DNA of 64,000 bases from Rhizobium sp. RM (GCF_013390595.1 NZ_JACAWV010000007.1:744001-808000); one strand, 5' to 3'; counted from the stretch's first letter, positions 40,225 to 49,488 are shown. A program made the numbers and translations. Notes: generated by a model not told the origin, from the letters alone.

Positions 40225-40812
40225 ATGTTCACACTCGACCAGCCCGTCACCTTTTCGCAGGATATCAAAAAAAGCCGTTTCATTGCGTTTGCCGCGCCGA
40301 TCACCGGCGAGGAGGATGCAAAGACCTTTCTGGCTGAGAATTCCGATTTTGCTGCGAACCACAATTGCTGGGCCTGGCGAACAGGACAGATCTACAGATT
40401 TAGCGATGATGGCGAACCCTCCGGAACGGCGGGTAAACCGATCCTCCAGGCCATTGATGGACAGGAACTCGACAATGTCGCGGTGCTTGTCGTGCGCTGG
40501 TTCGGGGGCATTCTCCTTGGCAGTGGCGGCCTGATCCGGGCCTATGGCGGAACAGCAGCCGCGTGTTTGAGGCTCGGTGAAAAATCGCCGGTGATAGCCT
40601 ATCTCACCGCGACCCTCAGTTGCCCGTTTTCCGATCTGGCTCTGGTTAAATCGAGGCTTTCAGCAATCCGTAATCTCAAAGTCGACGCCGAGGATTTCAC
40701 TGCCACCGGTGCTGATATGCGGCTGTCCGTGCCAACCGAAGAGGCTGAAAAGCTTGGACGATTGTTAAGCGACCTAACAAGCGGGCGGGTCAATTTGCAT
40801 ATTCCGGTCTGA
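40225..40812 (+). CDS. YigZ/IMPACT family protein
   Basis: 195 residues from ATG 40225 (MFTLDQPVTFSQDIKKSRFI); ATG 40219 or 40207 are possible. The N-terminal IMPACT domain (about 1-115) has KKSRFIAFAAPI, NHNCWAWRTG, RFSDDGEPSGTAGKPIL and VVRWFGGILLGSGGLIRAYGG. A smaller C-terminal DUF1949-like domain follows. The family is linked to translation or RNA binding by analogy with eukaryotic IMPACT; no precise bacterial function is proven. It precedes an RluA-type gene by 40 bases and may be cotranscribed with the RNA-modification genes. Confidence 0.87.
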   Translation: MFTLDQPVTFSQDIKKSRFIAFAAPITGEEDAKTFLAENSDFAANHNCWAWRTGQIYRFSDDGEPSGTAGKPILQAIDGQELDNVAVLVVRWFGGILLGSGGLIRAYGGTAAACLRLGEKSPVIAYLTATLSCPFSDLALVKSRLSAIRNLKVDAEDFTATGADMRLSVPTEEAEKLGRLLSDLTSGRVNLHIPV

Positions 40813-40852
40813 CCACTCTGGCCGAGTGGTGGTTTCGTGATAAAGAACGAAA

Positions 40853-41521
40853 ATGTCGTCCAAGCTTTCGAACCCGATCTATAATCCACCGCTTGAACCC
40901 TACCTGACGATCGTTCACCGCGATGACGATCTTCTTGTGCTGGACAAGCCAAGCGGACTTCTGTCGGTGCCGGGGCGCGATCCTGTCCTGTCCGACAGCT
41001 TGCTGACGCGGGTGCAAAAGAAATTTCCAAAGGCCTTGATGATAAATCGGCTGGATAAGGACACATCCGGCATCGTGCTTTTGTCGCTCAACCGAAAGGC
41101 CCATGCTGCGATCGCCTCACAATTTGAAAATCGGCAAACGCAGAAATCCTATATCGCTGTGGTCTGGGGAGACGTTCAGGGCGAGAACGGCGAAGTGGAT
41201 CTGCCGCTTGCGATCGATCCCGACAACAAGCCTCGTCACCGGGTCGACTACGAGCACGGTAAAACCGCGCAAAGCCAATGGCATGTGCTGGAACGGCTGC
41301 CTCTGCCTGCCACACGGCTTCGGCTTCACCCTCTGACAGGCCGTACTCATCAATTGCGCGTTCACATGAAGGCGATCGGCCATCCCATCCTTGGCGACGA
41401 GTTTTATGCCGATGGCGAAGCCTTGGCGGGCGCTTCCCGACTGATGTTGCATGCCGAGGAGGTGGCCTTCCGGCACCCGGATGGCCGAGACGTTCGCTAT
41501 GTTGTGCCCTGCCCCTTCTGA
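40853..41521 (+). CDS. rluA: RluA-family RNA pseudouridine synthase
   Basis: 222 residues, the length of the short RluA without an S4 domain. The catalytic Asp68 is in NRLDKDTSGIVL; the usual first residue of this motif is H, here N. LTGRTHQLRVHMKAIGHPI is the second conserved block and VLDKPSGLLSVPG the first. RluA modifies U746 of 23S rRNA and U32 of some tRNAs; whether this copy has both activities cannot be told. It lies 9 bases before the rsmJ-like gene. Confidence 0.87.
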   Translation: MSSKLSNPIYNPPLEPYLTIVHRDDDLLVLDKPSGLLSVPGRDPVLSDSLLTRVQKKFPKALMINRLDKDTSGIVLLSLNRKAHAAIASQFENRQTQKSYIAVVWGDVQGENGEVDLPLAIDPDNKPRHRVDYEHGKTAQSQWHVLERLPLPATRLRLHPLTGRTHQLRVHMKAIGHPILGDEFYADGEALAGASRLMLHAEEVAFRHPDGRDVRYVVPCPF

Positions 41522-41530
41522 GAGCGACGA

Positions 41531-42157
41531 ATGAAAGAAGAAGACGAAAGCTTCGTGGTGGATTTTGTCGGTGGCGCGGTCGGTCACAGGTTCCGCTCTG
41601 GTGAAGGGCGCGGACAGGCACTGGCAAAAGCTGCAGGTTTCACCAAAGGGCGTACGCCGAGGATTGTCGATGCGACAGCCGGCCTTGGGCGCGATGCATT
41701 CCTGCTCGCTTCACTAGGCGCCGATGTCACGCTCATCGAGCGCTCTGCGGGGATGCACGCCCATCTTGAGGATGGCATAAGACGTGCACTTGAAGCTGGC
41801 GGCGCCTACGCCGAAACTGCGGCCCGCATGACGCTACTGCATGGTGATTCCAGGGAATTATTGAAAGAGCTTTCACCTGAGGTGGTGATTGTCGATCCAA
41901 TGCACCCACCCAGACACAATACGGCACTGGTCAAGAAAGAGATGCGCGTGCTTCGCGAACTCGTCGGCGCTGATCCAGACCAGGTGCAGTTGATGGAAGT
42001 GGCTCTGGCCAACGCTACAAAGAGGGTCGTACTGAAATGGCCGCTGCGGGCCGATCCGATGCCGGGCATACGAAAACCCTCGCATCAGATACTTGGTAAA
42101 AACACCCGGTACGATGTGTTTATGATCTTCGGAAAAACGGCCGACATAGAAGACTGA
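41531..42157 (+). CDS. rsmJ: 16S rRNA guanine-1516 methyltransferase RsmJ-like
   Basis: 208 residues (E. coli RsmJ is about 250, so the N-terminus is shorter). The SAM-binding motif is IVDATAGLGRDAFLLASLG, near residue 40; the motif IV equivalent is VIVDPMHPPRH; the C-terminal LKWPLRADPM follows. It methylates N2 of G1516 in the small-subunit rRNA. It follows the pseudouridine synthase gene by 9 bases, giving an RNA-modification pair. The stop is directly adjacent to the end of the convergent small gene at 42158. Confidence 0.85.
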   Translation: MKEEDESFVVDFVGGAVGHRFRSGEGRGQALAKAAGFTKGRTPRIVDATAGLGRDAFLLASLGADVTLIERSAGMHAHLEDGIRRALEAGGAYAETAARMTLLHGDSRELLKELSPEVVIVDPMHPPRHNTALVKKEMRVLRELVGADPDQVQLMEVALANATKRVVLKWPLRADPMPGIRKPSHQILGKNTRYDVFMIFGKTADIED

Positions 42158-42343
42158 TCAACGCGAAACCGGTTTACGCTGGGCATTCATGAGAAGCTCA
42201 TGGCGCGTGGCGAAATCGCCGAACAGCTTGCGAAGGCGCGTTTCTTCCGTCTTGTCGAGACGGTAACGTCGGCAGAATTCGGCAACGTTGAGGATCGGTT
42301 TTATCCCGCTACCGTCTAGGTTTTTGTTATCGATGACCTGCAT
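42158..42343 (-). CDS. Small conserved hypothetical protein (61 aa)
   Basis: 61 residues from the ATG at 42343, which has the strong ribosome site GGAGGGAAC. It starts MQVIDNKNLDGSGIKPIL, followed by a basic helical part (FCRRYRLDKTEETRLRKLFG). No signal peptide, membrane helix or Cys cluster is present. The helical C-terminus resembles small rhizobial proteins of unknown function. It converges exactly on the rsmJ-like gene with no gap. The upstream 203 bases also serve the sugar-dehydrogenase gene. Function not recognised. Confidence 0.6.
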   Translation of the reverse strand: MQVIDNKNLDGSGIKPILNVAEFCRRYRLDKTEETRLRKLFGDFATRHELLMNAQRKPVSR

Positions 42344-42546
42344 AGTTCCCTCCATCGTATCAGAGCAGAAACGCACGTGAACCCATTGCAGTTCCCTGCA
42401 ATTTCGAATGGATGAGAAGTAGCGCATTGCGCGTCAAACCCCTCCTTTTGCGAACACGATGCCATCAAGTTTTCTTGAATGCATCGATTGAAACGAAATG
42501 CCTCCCATATGGTTCTTTGCTGACGGTAATGACGGAAGGGAGATCC

Positions 42547-43776
42547 ATGTTCCGCAACAAACGATTTTTGACCTCGACAATGCTCTGGGCAGTGGTGGGA
42601 GCGTCGCTCTCGAGCGCCGCCTATGCGCAATCTGCTTCGCCCGTTGAGACAGGACGGGCTAACGCACCAGATCAAAAACCGGCTTTTGAAGGTCAAACTC
42701 GAGCACCTCAGGCGACCGCACAGCCAGACGTCGAAACATCCGTTGTCGCAGACGGCTTACCGCATCTGTGGTCGATGGAATTTCTACCAGATGGCCGCAT
42801 GATAGTCGCCGCCAAGGAGGGCGCGATGCATATTGTCGCCGATGGCAAGGCCGGCTCCGCGATTGACGGCGTGCCGGACGTTGCGTCCGACGGACAGGGT
42901 GGCCTTCTGGACATTGCGCTTGCACCCGACTTTGAAACCTCGCGCACGATCTTCTTTTCTTTCTCTGAGCCCCGTGACGGCGGCAACGGAACCTCTGTCG
43001 CATCCGCAAAGCTGAGTGAGGACGGCGGAACAGCAAAACTCGAAAACGTCAATGTCATCTTCCGCCAGATGCCAACCTATGACGGCGACAAGCATTTTGG
43101 CTCCAGGCTCGTCTTTGGGCCAGACAATGCGCTCTATGTGACAGTCGGCGAACGCTCCGATGCAACACCGCGCGTTCAGGCGCAGGACCTGTCGAGCGGC
43201 CTCGGAAAAGTCTTCCGGATCGATACCGAGGGCAAGGCATTCGAGGGCAATCCGTTCGCCAGCCAGAAGAACGCCCTCCCGGAAATCTGGAGTTATGGCC
43301 ACCGCAATCTGCAGGCGGCCGCGCTGGACGGACAGGGCAGGCTTTGGACCGTTGAACACGGCCCCAAGGGTGGCGATGAACTCAACATGCCCAAAGCGGG
43401 GCTGAACTACGGTTGGCCCGTCATCACTTACGGTGTCGAATATAGCGGACGCGCCGTCGGCGAGGGTGCGACCTCCAAGGACGGCATGGAACAGCCTGCC
43501 TATTATTGGGACCCTGTTATCGGCCCATCTGGAATGGTCTATTACGACGCAGAGCAAATTCCGGAATGGAAGGGTGCGTTCCTTGTCGGCGGACTGGTAA
43601 GCCAAGGACTGGTGATCCTGAAAATCGACGGCGATAAGGTTGCGACCGAGAACAGGCTGCCACTGGATGCACGCATTCGCGATGTGAAGGTCGGCCCCGA
43701 TGGTGCTGTTTATGCCGTGACCGAGCAGCGCGGCGGCGGTAATTCGCAGATCCTGCGGATCGCCAAGTCCAGCTAA
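42547..43776 (+). CDS. Periplasmic PQQ-dependent sugar (aldose) dehydrogenase
   Basis: 409 residues from ATG 42547, with GGGAGA upstream. A signal peptide is visible (MLWAVVGASLSSAAYAQS, cut after AYA). The six-bladed propeller of the YliI/GdhB family follows, with LPHLWSMEFLPDGRMIVAAK, GQGGLLDIALAPDF, YGHRNLQAAALD and VEHGPKGGDELN, the segments that bind PQQ and calcium in soluble aldose dehydrogenases. It oxidises aldoses in the periplasm using PQQ. No PQQ synthesis genes are nearby, so the cofactor comes from elsewhere. A terminator follows. Confidence 0.88.
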   Translation: MFRNKRFLTSTMLWAVVGASLSSAAYAQSASPVETGRANAPDQKPAFEGQTRAPQATAQPDVETSVVADGLPHLWSMEFLPDGRMIVAAKEGAMHIVADGKAGSAIDGVPDVASDGQGGLLDIALAPDFETSRTIFFSFSEPRDGGNGTSVASAKLSEDGGTAKLENVNVIFRQMPTYDGDKHFGSRLVFGPDNALYVTVGERSDATPRVQAQDLSSGLGKVFRIDTEGKAFEGNPFASQKNALPEIWSYGHRNLQAAALDGQGRLWTVEHGPKGGDELNMPKAGLNYGWPVITYGVEYSGRAVGEGATSKDGMEQPAYYWDPVIGPSGMVYYDAEQIPEWKGAFLVGGLVSQGLVILKIDGDKVATENRLPLDARIRDVKVGPDGAVYAVTEQRGGGNSQILRIAKSS

Positions 43777-43795
43777 CCAACTTTCCTTCATGAGA

Positions 43796-43830
43796 ACGGG
43801 CCGCTTGCCAATAGCGGCCCGTATCTCTTT
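43796..43830 (+). terminator. Intrinsic terminator of the sugar-dehydrogenase gene
   Basis: ACGGGCCGCT (43796-43805) pairs perfectly with AGCGGCCCGT (43813-43822), followed by ATCTCTTT. It starts 20 bases after the stop. Confidence 0.75.
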
Positions 43831-43908
43831 CGCGTATCAAGCGCTGACATACGATCGCCCTTCCCGTATATCGTCAGATGAAGTGAACCAAACGATTCCG
43901 GCCCCGCC

Positions 43909-44475
43909 TTGATTGCCGACACCGATGACACGCCAGAACCAGAAAACTTGGAGCCGACAAGCCGCATGCTGTCGTGGGCGCGCAATTCCGCGATTTATCG
44001 CCTGGAACGACGGATGATGACTGAGCGGCAATTGCGCGACGCGATTACCCGCAAGGCAAAGGAAAAGTTCGAAGATATCAGTGTCCAGCAGACGAAGGCT
44101 CTCGGCGATTTTGCCGTCAAATTCGCTTACGAAATCAAGGCTCTTGACGATACCGCCTTCGCTGAGATCACGGTTCGCAGTGGTCTGCGCAGTGGCAAAT
44201 CCAAACGCGGCCTTGCACAGAAACTAACGATCAAAGGCGTCGACCGGCAGACTGCGGAAGCTGCTCTCGACGAAACCAATGACCTTGTCGCGGCAGTGGT
44301 TTTTGCCCGCAAACGGGCATTCGGTCCCTACCGTCGTATTGAACTGGATGAAAAACGAAAGAACAAGGAACTGTCAGCTTTTGCGCGCAACGGTTTTTCT
44401 TTTGAGATCGGTGCCCGGGTTTTCGCAATGACGCCTGAAGAAGCGGAAGATATTCTCTACGACGCGCCGCTTTGA
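43909..44475 (+). CDS. recX: Regulatory protein RecX
   Basis: 188 residues if TTG 43909 is the start; the next candidate is ATG 43966 (MLSWARNSAIYRLERRMMTE, 169 residues). The three-helix RecX repeats are recognisable in MTERQLRDAITRKAKEKFE, RSGKSKRGLAQKLTIKGVD and FARKRAFGPYRR. RecX inhibits RecA filament growth. No recA is adjacent, which is common in alphaproteobacteria. The start is uncertain, since neither candidate has a clear ribosome site. Confidence 0.82.
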   Translation: MIADTDDTPEPENLEPTSRMLSWARNSAIYRLERRMMTERQLRDAITRKAKEKFEDISVQQTKALGDFAVKFAYEIKALDDTAFAEITVRSGLRSGKSKRGLAQKLTIKGVDRQTAEAALDETNDLVAAVVFARKRAFGPYRRIELDEKRKNKELSAFARNGFSFEIGARVFAMTPEEAEDILYDAPL

Positions 44476-44482
44476 CGTCGGA

Positions 44483-44887
44483 CTATTGCGCTGGCAAAGG
44501 ATGCGCTTTTAAAAAAGCGATCAGGTCGGCGATTTCCGTTTCGCTCCATAGCCCGAAGAAGCGCATTGACGTCCCTGGCACAGCTTTTTTGGGGCTGGCA
44601 ATGAATTTGGCCAATTCCTCCTCTGACCAGACCCGTCCCGCGTTACCCGCATCCTTCATCGCCTGCGAGTAGTTATTATAATCGGCAACAGATGCCATTG
44701 GCCTACCGACCACACCCATCAAATGTGGCCCCATTCGGGTGCGGGGAGCGTCGACACTGTGACAGGTGGAACAGCGGCTGAATACGCGCTCCCCTTTGCT
44801 GACATCACCTTCTGAAAAAGCAGGCACAGCCGCGCTCAGAAGAAAGGCGATTGACGCAGAGACGACAGATGAGGCAGTAAATTTCAT
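44483..44887 (-). CDS. Class I cytochrome c
   Basis: 134 residues from ATG 44887, with GAGGA upstream. A signal peptide is visible (VVSASIAFLLSAAVPAFS), and one haem c site is FSRCSTCHSVD. The distal Met ligand is probably in VPGTSMRFFG, near residue 108. The length and the RMGPHLMGVVGRP segment match cytochrome c2/c550-type carriers of rhizobia. It is a periplasmic electron carrier; the partner is unknown. The stop is 8 bases from the end of convergent recX. Confidence 0.92.
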   Translation of the reverse strand: MKFTASSVVSASIAFLLSAAVPAFSEGDVSKGERVFSRCSTCHSVDAPRTRMGPHLMGVVGRPMASVADYNNYSQAMKDAGNAGRVWSEEELAKFIASPKKAVPGTSMRFFGLWSETEIADLIAFLKAHPLPAQ

Positions 44888-44901
44888 ATCCTCATAATAC
44901 A

Positions 44902-44935
44902 AACGCCCTCTTCATCTCGCAATGAAAAGGGCGTT
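44902..44935 (-). terminator. Hairpin between the DUF992 gene and the cytochrome c gene
   Basis: AACGCCCTCTTCA (44902-44914) and TGAAAAGGGCGTT (44923-44935) form a 13-position stem with one mismatch. Read on the minus strand it follows the DUF992 stop by about 50 bases, with a short weak T stretch. It probably ends the DUF992 transcript ahead of the cytochrome c gene. Confidence 0.55.
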
Positions 44936-44986
44936 GTGCATGCTGCGACAGAATGCCCGAAGCCTTGCTTCGAGCGCCCGCGCAAA

Positions 44987-45514
44987 TTAGTTGATGGCCG
45001 TCAGCGTTACCGACGTACCGGTCGCGGCAAGGTTCAGGCCGACCTGGCCCGTCACGCTGACAGTCTGAAGCTGGATGGAACCGGAGGTACCGCCAACGAG
45101 GACGTTAGCGCCGACGCCAAGACCGACAGTCGCTTCAGCCGTTGCACCCTGATAGAGGCCACCGAGCGAACCGCGGTGATAGCCTGCTGTCGGAGCAAAA
45201 ACCGCCCAGACCAGACGACCCTGTGTGGTAAAGCCTAGGTCAACACCCATCTTGCGGATAGCGCCGGTGTAGTGATCGGTACGGCGCGCGCCCATGGTGG
45301 ACTGGAACGTGCAGTCCAGTTCCTTTGCGGAACCGATCACGTAACCCACACCGCCACCGATATCGCAGCTCAGGTAACCGATCTTGACACCATTGCGATC
45401 GTCCTGCTCCTGAGGAGCTTGCTCGTATCTCGCAAGGTCCGCAGCCAGCGCAGATGCGGCACCGCCAAGACCCATCGTCAATGCGGCAAAGGTTACGGCA
45501 ACAGCTTTTTTCAT
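44987..45514 (-). CDS. Secreted DUF992 family protein
   Basis: 175 residues. A signal peptide is visible (MKKAVAVTFAALTMGLGGAA, cut near SALAA). The body has the DUF992 features VKIGYLSCDIGGGVGYVIGSAK, LDCTF and MGVDLGFTTQGRLVWAVFA, with two Cys that may form a disulfide. The protein is probably periplasmic. The function of the family is unknown. A monocistronic unit is likely: the next gene upstream starts at 46560, and the 236 bases before the start include A/T-rich promoter-like sequence. Confidence 0.85.
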   Translation of the reverse strand: MKKAVAVTFAALTMGLGGAASALAADLARYEQAPQEQDDRNGVKIGYLSCDIGGGVGYVIGSAKELDCTFQSTMGARRTDHYTGAIRKMGVDLGFTTQGRLVWAVFAPTAGYHRGSLGGLYQGATAEATVGLGVGANVLVGGTSGSIQLQTVSVTGQVGLNLAATGTSVTLTAIN

Positions 45515-45750
45515 CTGGTTTTCTCCTTGTTTTATTCCTACCCGCAGCAGCCCTTCTTGCCCACTCCGGATACTGAATTCCGCACTGTTAACGTTTGTTC
45601 CTCAAAATCGATCCAAAACAACCGAATTGGGGACAAGGAGACCCAAACAGTTAACAATGTCTTTAAGGCGGTAGGGGGCCATTAAGGCAGTGTTAGGGCA
45701 GACATCGATGCAGGGGTGTCTATCCCCGGATTGCCATGCCCAGTTGCAAA

Positions 45751-46560
45751 TCAGAGCGGAAGGGCGACGGGAAAACCGGTGGCGGGATGGGTCATCACAT
45801 CCATCTTCACCCCGTAGATTTTCTCCAATGTCTCGGGGTTCATGATCTCTTGCGGTGTGCCACGAGCGATCAATCTGCCCGAGTGCAGAGCGACGATTTC
45901 ATCGCAAAAACGAGCGGCCATGTTCACGTCATGCAGAACCACGACAACGCCAAGACCTTTCTCCCGTGACAGACGCTGAACAAGAGACAGCACCTCAATC
46001 TGGTGGGCCATATCGAGCGCCGAAATCGGCTCATCCAAGAGAAGGCTTTCAGCATTTTGCGCAACCAGCATCGCCAGCCATACCCGCTGACGTTCACCGC
46101 CGGAAAGAGTGTCGACCAGCCTGTCGCGGAAGGCAACCGTGTCGGTGAGTTCTATCGCCTCGTCGACCTTCTCCTGATCTGCCTTTGTGAATTGTCCTAG
46201 CGCGCCGTGCCACGGGTAACGGCCGAGTGCCACCAACTCCTTGGCCAGCATACCTGACGCCGCAGGCGTGTATTGCGGCAGATAGGCAAGTTTCCGCGCG
46301 AACTCGCGGTTGCCCCAATCGCCGAGCGCCTTGCCCTCGAAGGCAATTTTACCCGATGAGGGCTCATGCATCCGGGCGAGAAGCTTCAGCAGCGTGGATT
46401 TACCAGAGCCGTTGTGACCAATGAGGCCAATCGTCTTGCCACTGTCGAATTGCGTTGTCAGGGGATGCAAAAGCACCCAACCCGGCACCTCCATCGAAAC
46501 CGCATCCAACGAAAAAAGCGGCGTCTCATCATACTGTATGGCAAGTGCAGCCTGAGCCAT
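45751..46560 (-). CDS. fhuC: Ferric hydroxamate-type ABC transporter ATP-binding protein
   Basis: 269 residues. Walker A is GHNGSGKSTLLKLL (about residue 50), the ABC signature is LSGGERQRVWLAM, and Walker B is ESLLLDEPISALD. It belongs to the FhuC/FecE group of iron-chelate ATPases. It energises the two-domain permease encoded just upstream (30-base gap). The order here is receptor, binding protein, permease, ATPase on the minus strand. Confidence 0.92.
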   Translation of the reverse strand: MAQAALAIQYDETPLFSLDAVSMEVPGWVLLHPLTTQFDSGKTIGLIGHNGSGKSTLLKLLARMHEPSSGKIAFEGKALGDWGNREFARKLAYLPQYTPAASGMLAKELVALGRYPWHGALGQFTKADQEKVDEAIELTDTVAFRDRLVDTLSGGERQRVWLAMLVAQNAESLLLDEPISALDMAHQIEVLSLVQRLSREKGLGVVVVLHDVNMAARFCDEIVALHSGRLIARGTPQEIMNPETLEKIYGVKMDVMTHPATGFPVALPL

Positions 46561-46590
46561 GGGTCTTATCTCCGGATGTGAACGTGAAAA

Positions 46591-48558
46591 TCATTGTCGC
46601 CGACCTGCCAGCCAGATCAGGTAGGGTGCCCCTGCCAGCGTTGCGAAGAGGCCGAGCGGCAGCTCGTAGGGAAACGTAATCGTCCTCGCCCCCAGGTCGG
46701 ATAACACCATCAAGGTCGCGCCAAACAGGAACGATGCAAGCATGTGATGTCGTGGGGTGACGAAACCGGCACGAAGGGCGATGTGTGGCGCCATCAAGCC
46801 GACGAAACTCAAAGGGCCGACAAGCAGTGAAGCAGCTGCTGTCGCAATGCCCGCGACGGCAACGACACCGGCGCGCGCACCAATAAGCGGCAACCCCAGA
46901 GATTGCGGCACGGCTTGGCCCAGCGGCAGGATTGCCAGCCATCTCGTCACCGAGAACGCAGCAGTGAGCAAAACGGCGGACAGAACGAACAGGAAGATCG
47001 ACGAGGCAGGTGTCGCCGTCGATCCAGAGCCACTGAGCCATGACAGAATCTGCCAGGCACGCTGATCGCCGATGGACAGCAGTGCCGATAACACCGCCGA
47101 GCACAAGGAACTGATGGCAATGCCGGCGAGCAGGATTTTCTCGGGTGTCAGATATCGGCGCGCAGCAAAGAACATGACCAGGATCATGACGGCGGCAGAA
47201 CCGACACCTGCGCCTACAAACAATTCGAAAATGCCACCTGCTGGAAACAGCGTGATGGCTGCAGCAAAGCCAAGGCCAGCACCGCCGCTGACGCCCAGAA
47301 CTTCAGGGCTTGCCATCGGGTTACCCGTCAGCCTTTGCAAGAGAGCCCCGGCCATGGCCAGAAGGCCGCCTGCGGAAAAAGCAGCCAGCAGTCTCGGCCA
47401 ACGGAACGGCAACAGATCTTGCAGATCGGACGACGCCAGAAGTGCCCAGCCTTCAGGCCCTTTGGTGACGACAAGCGCCGCAAAGACAAGAACGGCCAGC
47501 ACTGCGAGCACTGGCAGCAATGCGGCAGGTCCGCGCCTCTTCGTCGGCTCGTCATTGCCGCCGCGATGAACCTCGGTGGCGCGGATTTTCGGGAGCAACC
47601 ATAATAGCAGCGGGCCACCAATCAACGCCGTCACGGCGCCAGTCGGGAATACCTCGGATGTGGACGTCGCAACAAATTGTACAACCCCATCGCAAAGCCA
47701 CAGGAGCAATCCGCCGACAAGAGGCGAAACCAGCAAGACCGCCGACGAACGCCGTATACCGAGCGCCCGCGTGATGGCCGGCGCCGCAAGCCCGATAAAG
47801 CTGACAAGACCGACAGCGGAAGAAACGAATGCCGCCAGAACGACCGCCAGCGCCCCAACCGCCAGACGCACGGAGAAAAGCGACACGCCGAGGGATTGTG
47901 CACCGGAATCGCCGAGCCCGAGAAGGGTCAACGGCCGCATCAGCAGGAATGTCACGGCAAGCCCTGCAAGAAGCTGCCACGACAGCGCAATTGCCGCCGA
48001 CCAGTCCTGCTGGCTGAGTGCGCCGCCATTCCAGACGACAAGCGACATCAGATATTCGCCTTGCGCCAGTGTCAAAGCGGCCGAAACCGACGCGGCGGTT
48101 ATGCCAACCAGCAGCCCGGCGATCACCATGGTGACCGGCTCGAAGGAACGGCGCCAACCAAGCAGAAAGACGACTGACGCTGCCGAAGCAGCCCCGAGCA
48201 ATGCCACCAGCGAGCGGTTTCCGTCCAAGGCTTCGGGAAAAAACAGGGTTGCGATAACGATGGCGAGTTGCGCTCCGGCGGAGATACCGAGCGTGGAGGG
48301 ATCTGCAATCGGATTGCGGAGCAATAGTTGAAACAGTGCACCGGAAAGGCCAAGCATGGCTCCGGCAAGGATCGACACAACGACGCGCGGCATCAGGCTG
48401 AACACAACAATGATCTGATCGAGCGACATCGACGACGGATCGAACGGCAAGGATGGCCAAAGACCGAAGGGCAAACGCAAGACCATGGCGTGCAGGGAAA
48501 GCGCACATGCCAGCGCAACAGCGAGACCGCAGAAAAGCTGGATGGAGCGCGCCGTCAC
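46591..48558 (-). CDS. fhuB: Ferric hydroxamate-type ABC permease, double-length (FhuB)
   Basis: 655 residues made of two fused FecCD domains, as in FhuB. Each half has its own family blocks: GAMLGLSGALFQLLLRNPIA then GVSLFSVRL in the N-half, and GGLLAMAGALLQRLTGNPMA then FVGLMAPH in the C-half. About 20 membrane helices are expected. The fused permease is the strongest sign that the substrate is a hydroxamate siderophore. The ATG overlaps the binding-protein stop by 4 bases. Confidence 0.93.
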   Translation of the reverse strand: MTARSIQLFCGLAVALACALSLHAMVLRLPFGLWPSLPFDPSSMSLDQIIVVFSLMPRVVVSILAGAMLGLSGALFQLLLRNPIADPSTLGISAGAQLAIVIATLFFPEALDGNRSLVALLGAASAASVVFLLGWRRSFEPVTMVIAGLLVGITAASVSAALTLAQGEYLMSLVVWNGGALSQQDWSAAIALSWQLLAGLAVTFLLMRPLTLLGLGDSGAQSLGVSLFSVRLAVGALAVVLAAFVSSAVGLVSFIGLAAPAITRALGIRRSSAVLLVSPLVGGLLLWLCDGVVQFVATSTSEVFPTGAVTALIGGPLLLWLLPKIRATEVHRGGNDEPTKRRGPAALLPVLAVLAVLVFAALVVTKGPEGWALLASSDLQDLLPFRWPRLLAAFSAGGLLAMAGALLQRLTGNPMASPEVLGVSGGAGLGFAAAITLFPAGGIFELFVGAGVGSAAVMILVMFFAARRYLTPEKILLAGIAISSLCSAVLSALLSIGDQRAWQILSWLSGSGSTATPASSIFLFVLSAVLLTAAFSVTRWLAILPLGQAVPQSLGLPLIGARAGVVAVAGIATAAASLLVGPLSFVGLMAPHIALRAGFVTPRHHMLASFLFGATLMVLSDLGARTITFPYELPLGLFATLAGAPYLIWLAGRRQ

Positions 48559-49457
48559 AATGCCCCCTGCTGCGTCGTCAGTGCTTCTGTCAGAAGGCGC
48601 GCAAAACGCATGCCGGCTGTGATACCGCCATAGGGATTGATATTTTCGAGCATCGTCACCCGGTTTTCTCGAACTGGCGTCAGCGACTGCCAGATGACGC
48701 TGTTGCGGAGGCTCTGACGCGCTTCAACAGGAATATCGGAAACGATGACAATGCGCGCCTCAGGTGTTTCTGCGAGGTTCTCAAGCGGCACCGGAGCGGC
48801 AAAGGTGAATTGCGAGCGGTCTTTCCATGCGTTGGGAAGGCCCAGCCTGTCGAGAATGTCACCGAACATGCTGTCTGCGCCGAAAGCCCGGAAATGTCGT
48901 GCGTCACCGATGTTGATAATGTAGGTCGGGCGCGCAGCGAATGCGGCAAGGCGTTCCCGCATAGTCTCAAGGGAACGTGCCGTCTCATCCAGAACCTTTT
49001 GGGCCTCGTTGATTTTTCCGAGTTTCTCACCAAGCGCAGAGACGGCCGATAGCGCGTTTGCGAAAGGCGGCTCGCCCTTCACATAGAACGGCAGCGAGAA
49101 CACGGGGGCGATCGCTTCCAGCCGCCCGGTATAGCGAGTGTAGAAAGGCGAGATCAGAATGAGGTCGGGCCTGGAAAGGTGCAAAAGCTCGAAATTCGGC
49201 GCGCCACGCAGGCCGAGGTCAGTCACTTCAGCCGGAACAGGCGGCTCGACGGCATCTTTTCTGAACTGGATCAGTTCTGTCGCCGCCACAGGCGTGACGC
49301 CGAGGGCTACGACGGTTTCCAGCATGGCCCAGTCGATCGCCGCGATACGCAGCGCTGTTTGGGCTTGAAGCGGCCGTACGAAAGCCGAAGCAGCGAGCAA
49401 TCCGAGAAATTCCCGCCGCCCCCACAACGAGGACATGTATCGATACCTGACTGTCAT
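48555..49457 (-). CDS. fhuD: Iron-siderophore ABC substrate-binding protein (FhuD-like)
   Basis: 300 residues from ATG 49457; ATG 49436 gives 293 and places the twin-arginine-like start WGRREFLGLLAASAF closer to the N-terminus. That leader suggests Tat export, as known for some FhuD-like proteins. The mature part has the FhuD fold segments AIDWAMLETVVALGVTPVAA and RPDLILISPFYTRYTGRLE. It captures the ferric siderophore in the periplasm for FhuB. It lies 31 bases after the receptor gene and overlaps fhuB by 4 bases. Confidence 0.88.
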   Translation of the reverse strand: MTVRYRYMSSLWGRREFLGLLAASAFVRPLQAQTALRIAAIDWAMLETVVALGVTPVAATELIQFRKDAVEPPVPAEVTDLGLRGAPNFELLHLSRPDLILISPFYTRYTGRLEAIAPVFSLPFYVKGEPPFANALSAVSALGEKLGKINEAQKVLDETARSLETMRERLAAFAARPTYIINIGDARHFRAFGADSMFGDILDRLGLPNAWKDRSQFTFAAPVPLENLAETPEARIVIVSDIPVEARQSLRNSVIWQSLTPVRENRVTMLENINPYGGITAGMRFARLLTEALTTQQGAL

Positions 49458-49488
49458 ACCCCTAGTTGCTTCGCGTGTTGCGGCAGCC

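Noticed and set aside
42784..43791. Minus-strand open frame (335 codons) over the PQQ sugar-dehydrogenase gene
   Set aside because: It is fully inside a conserved gene with a signal peptide and propeller motifs; no similarity to any family.
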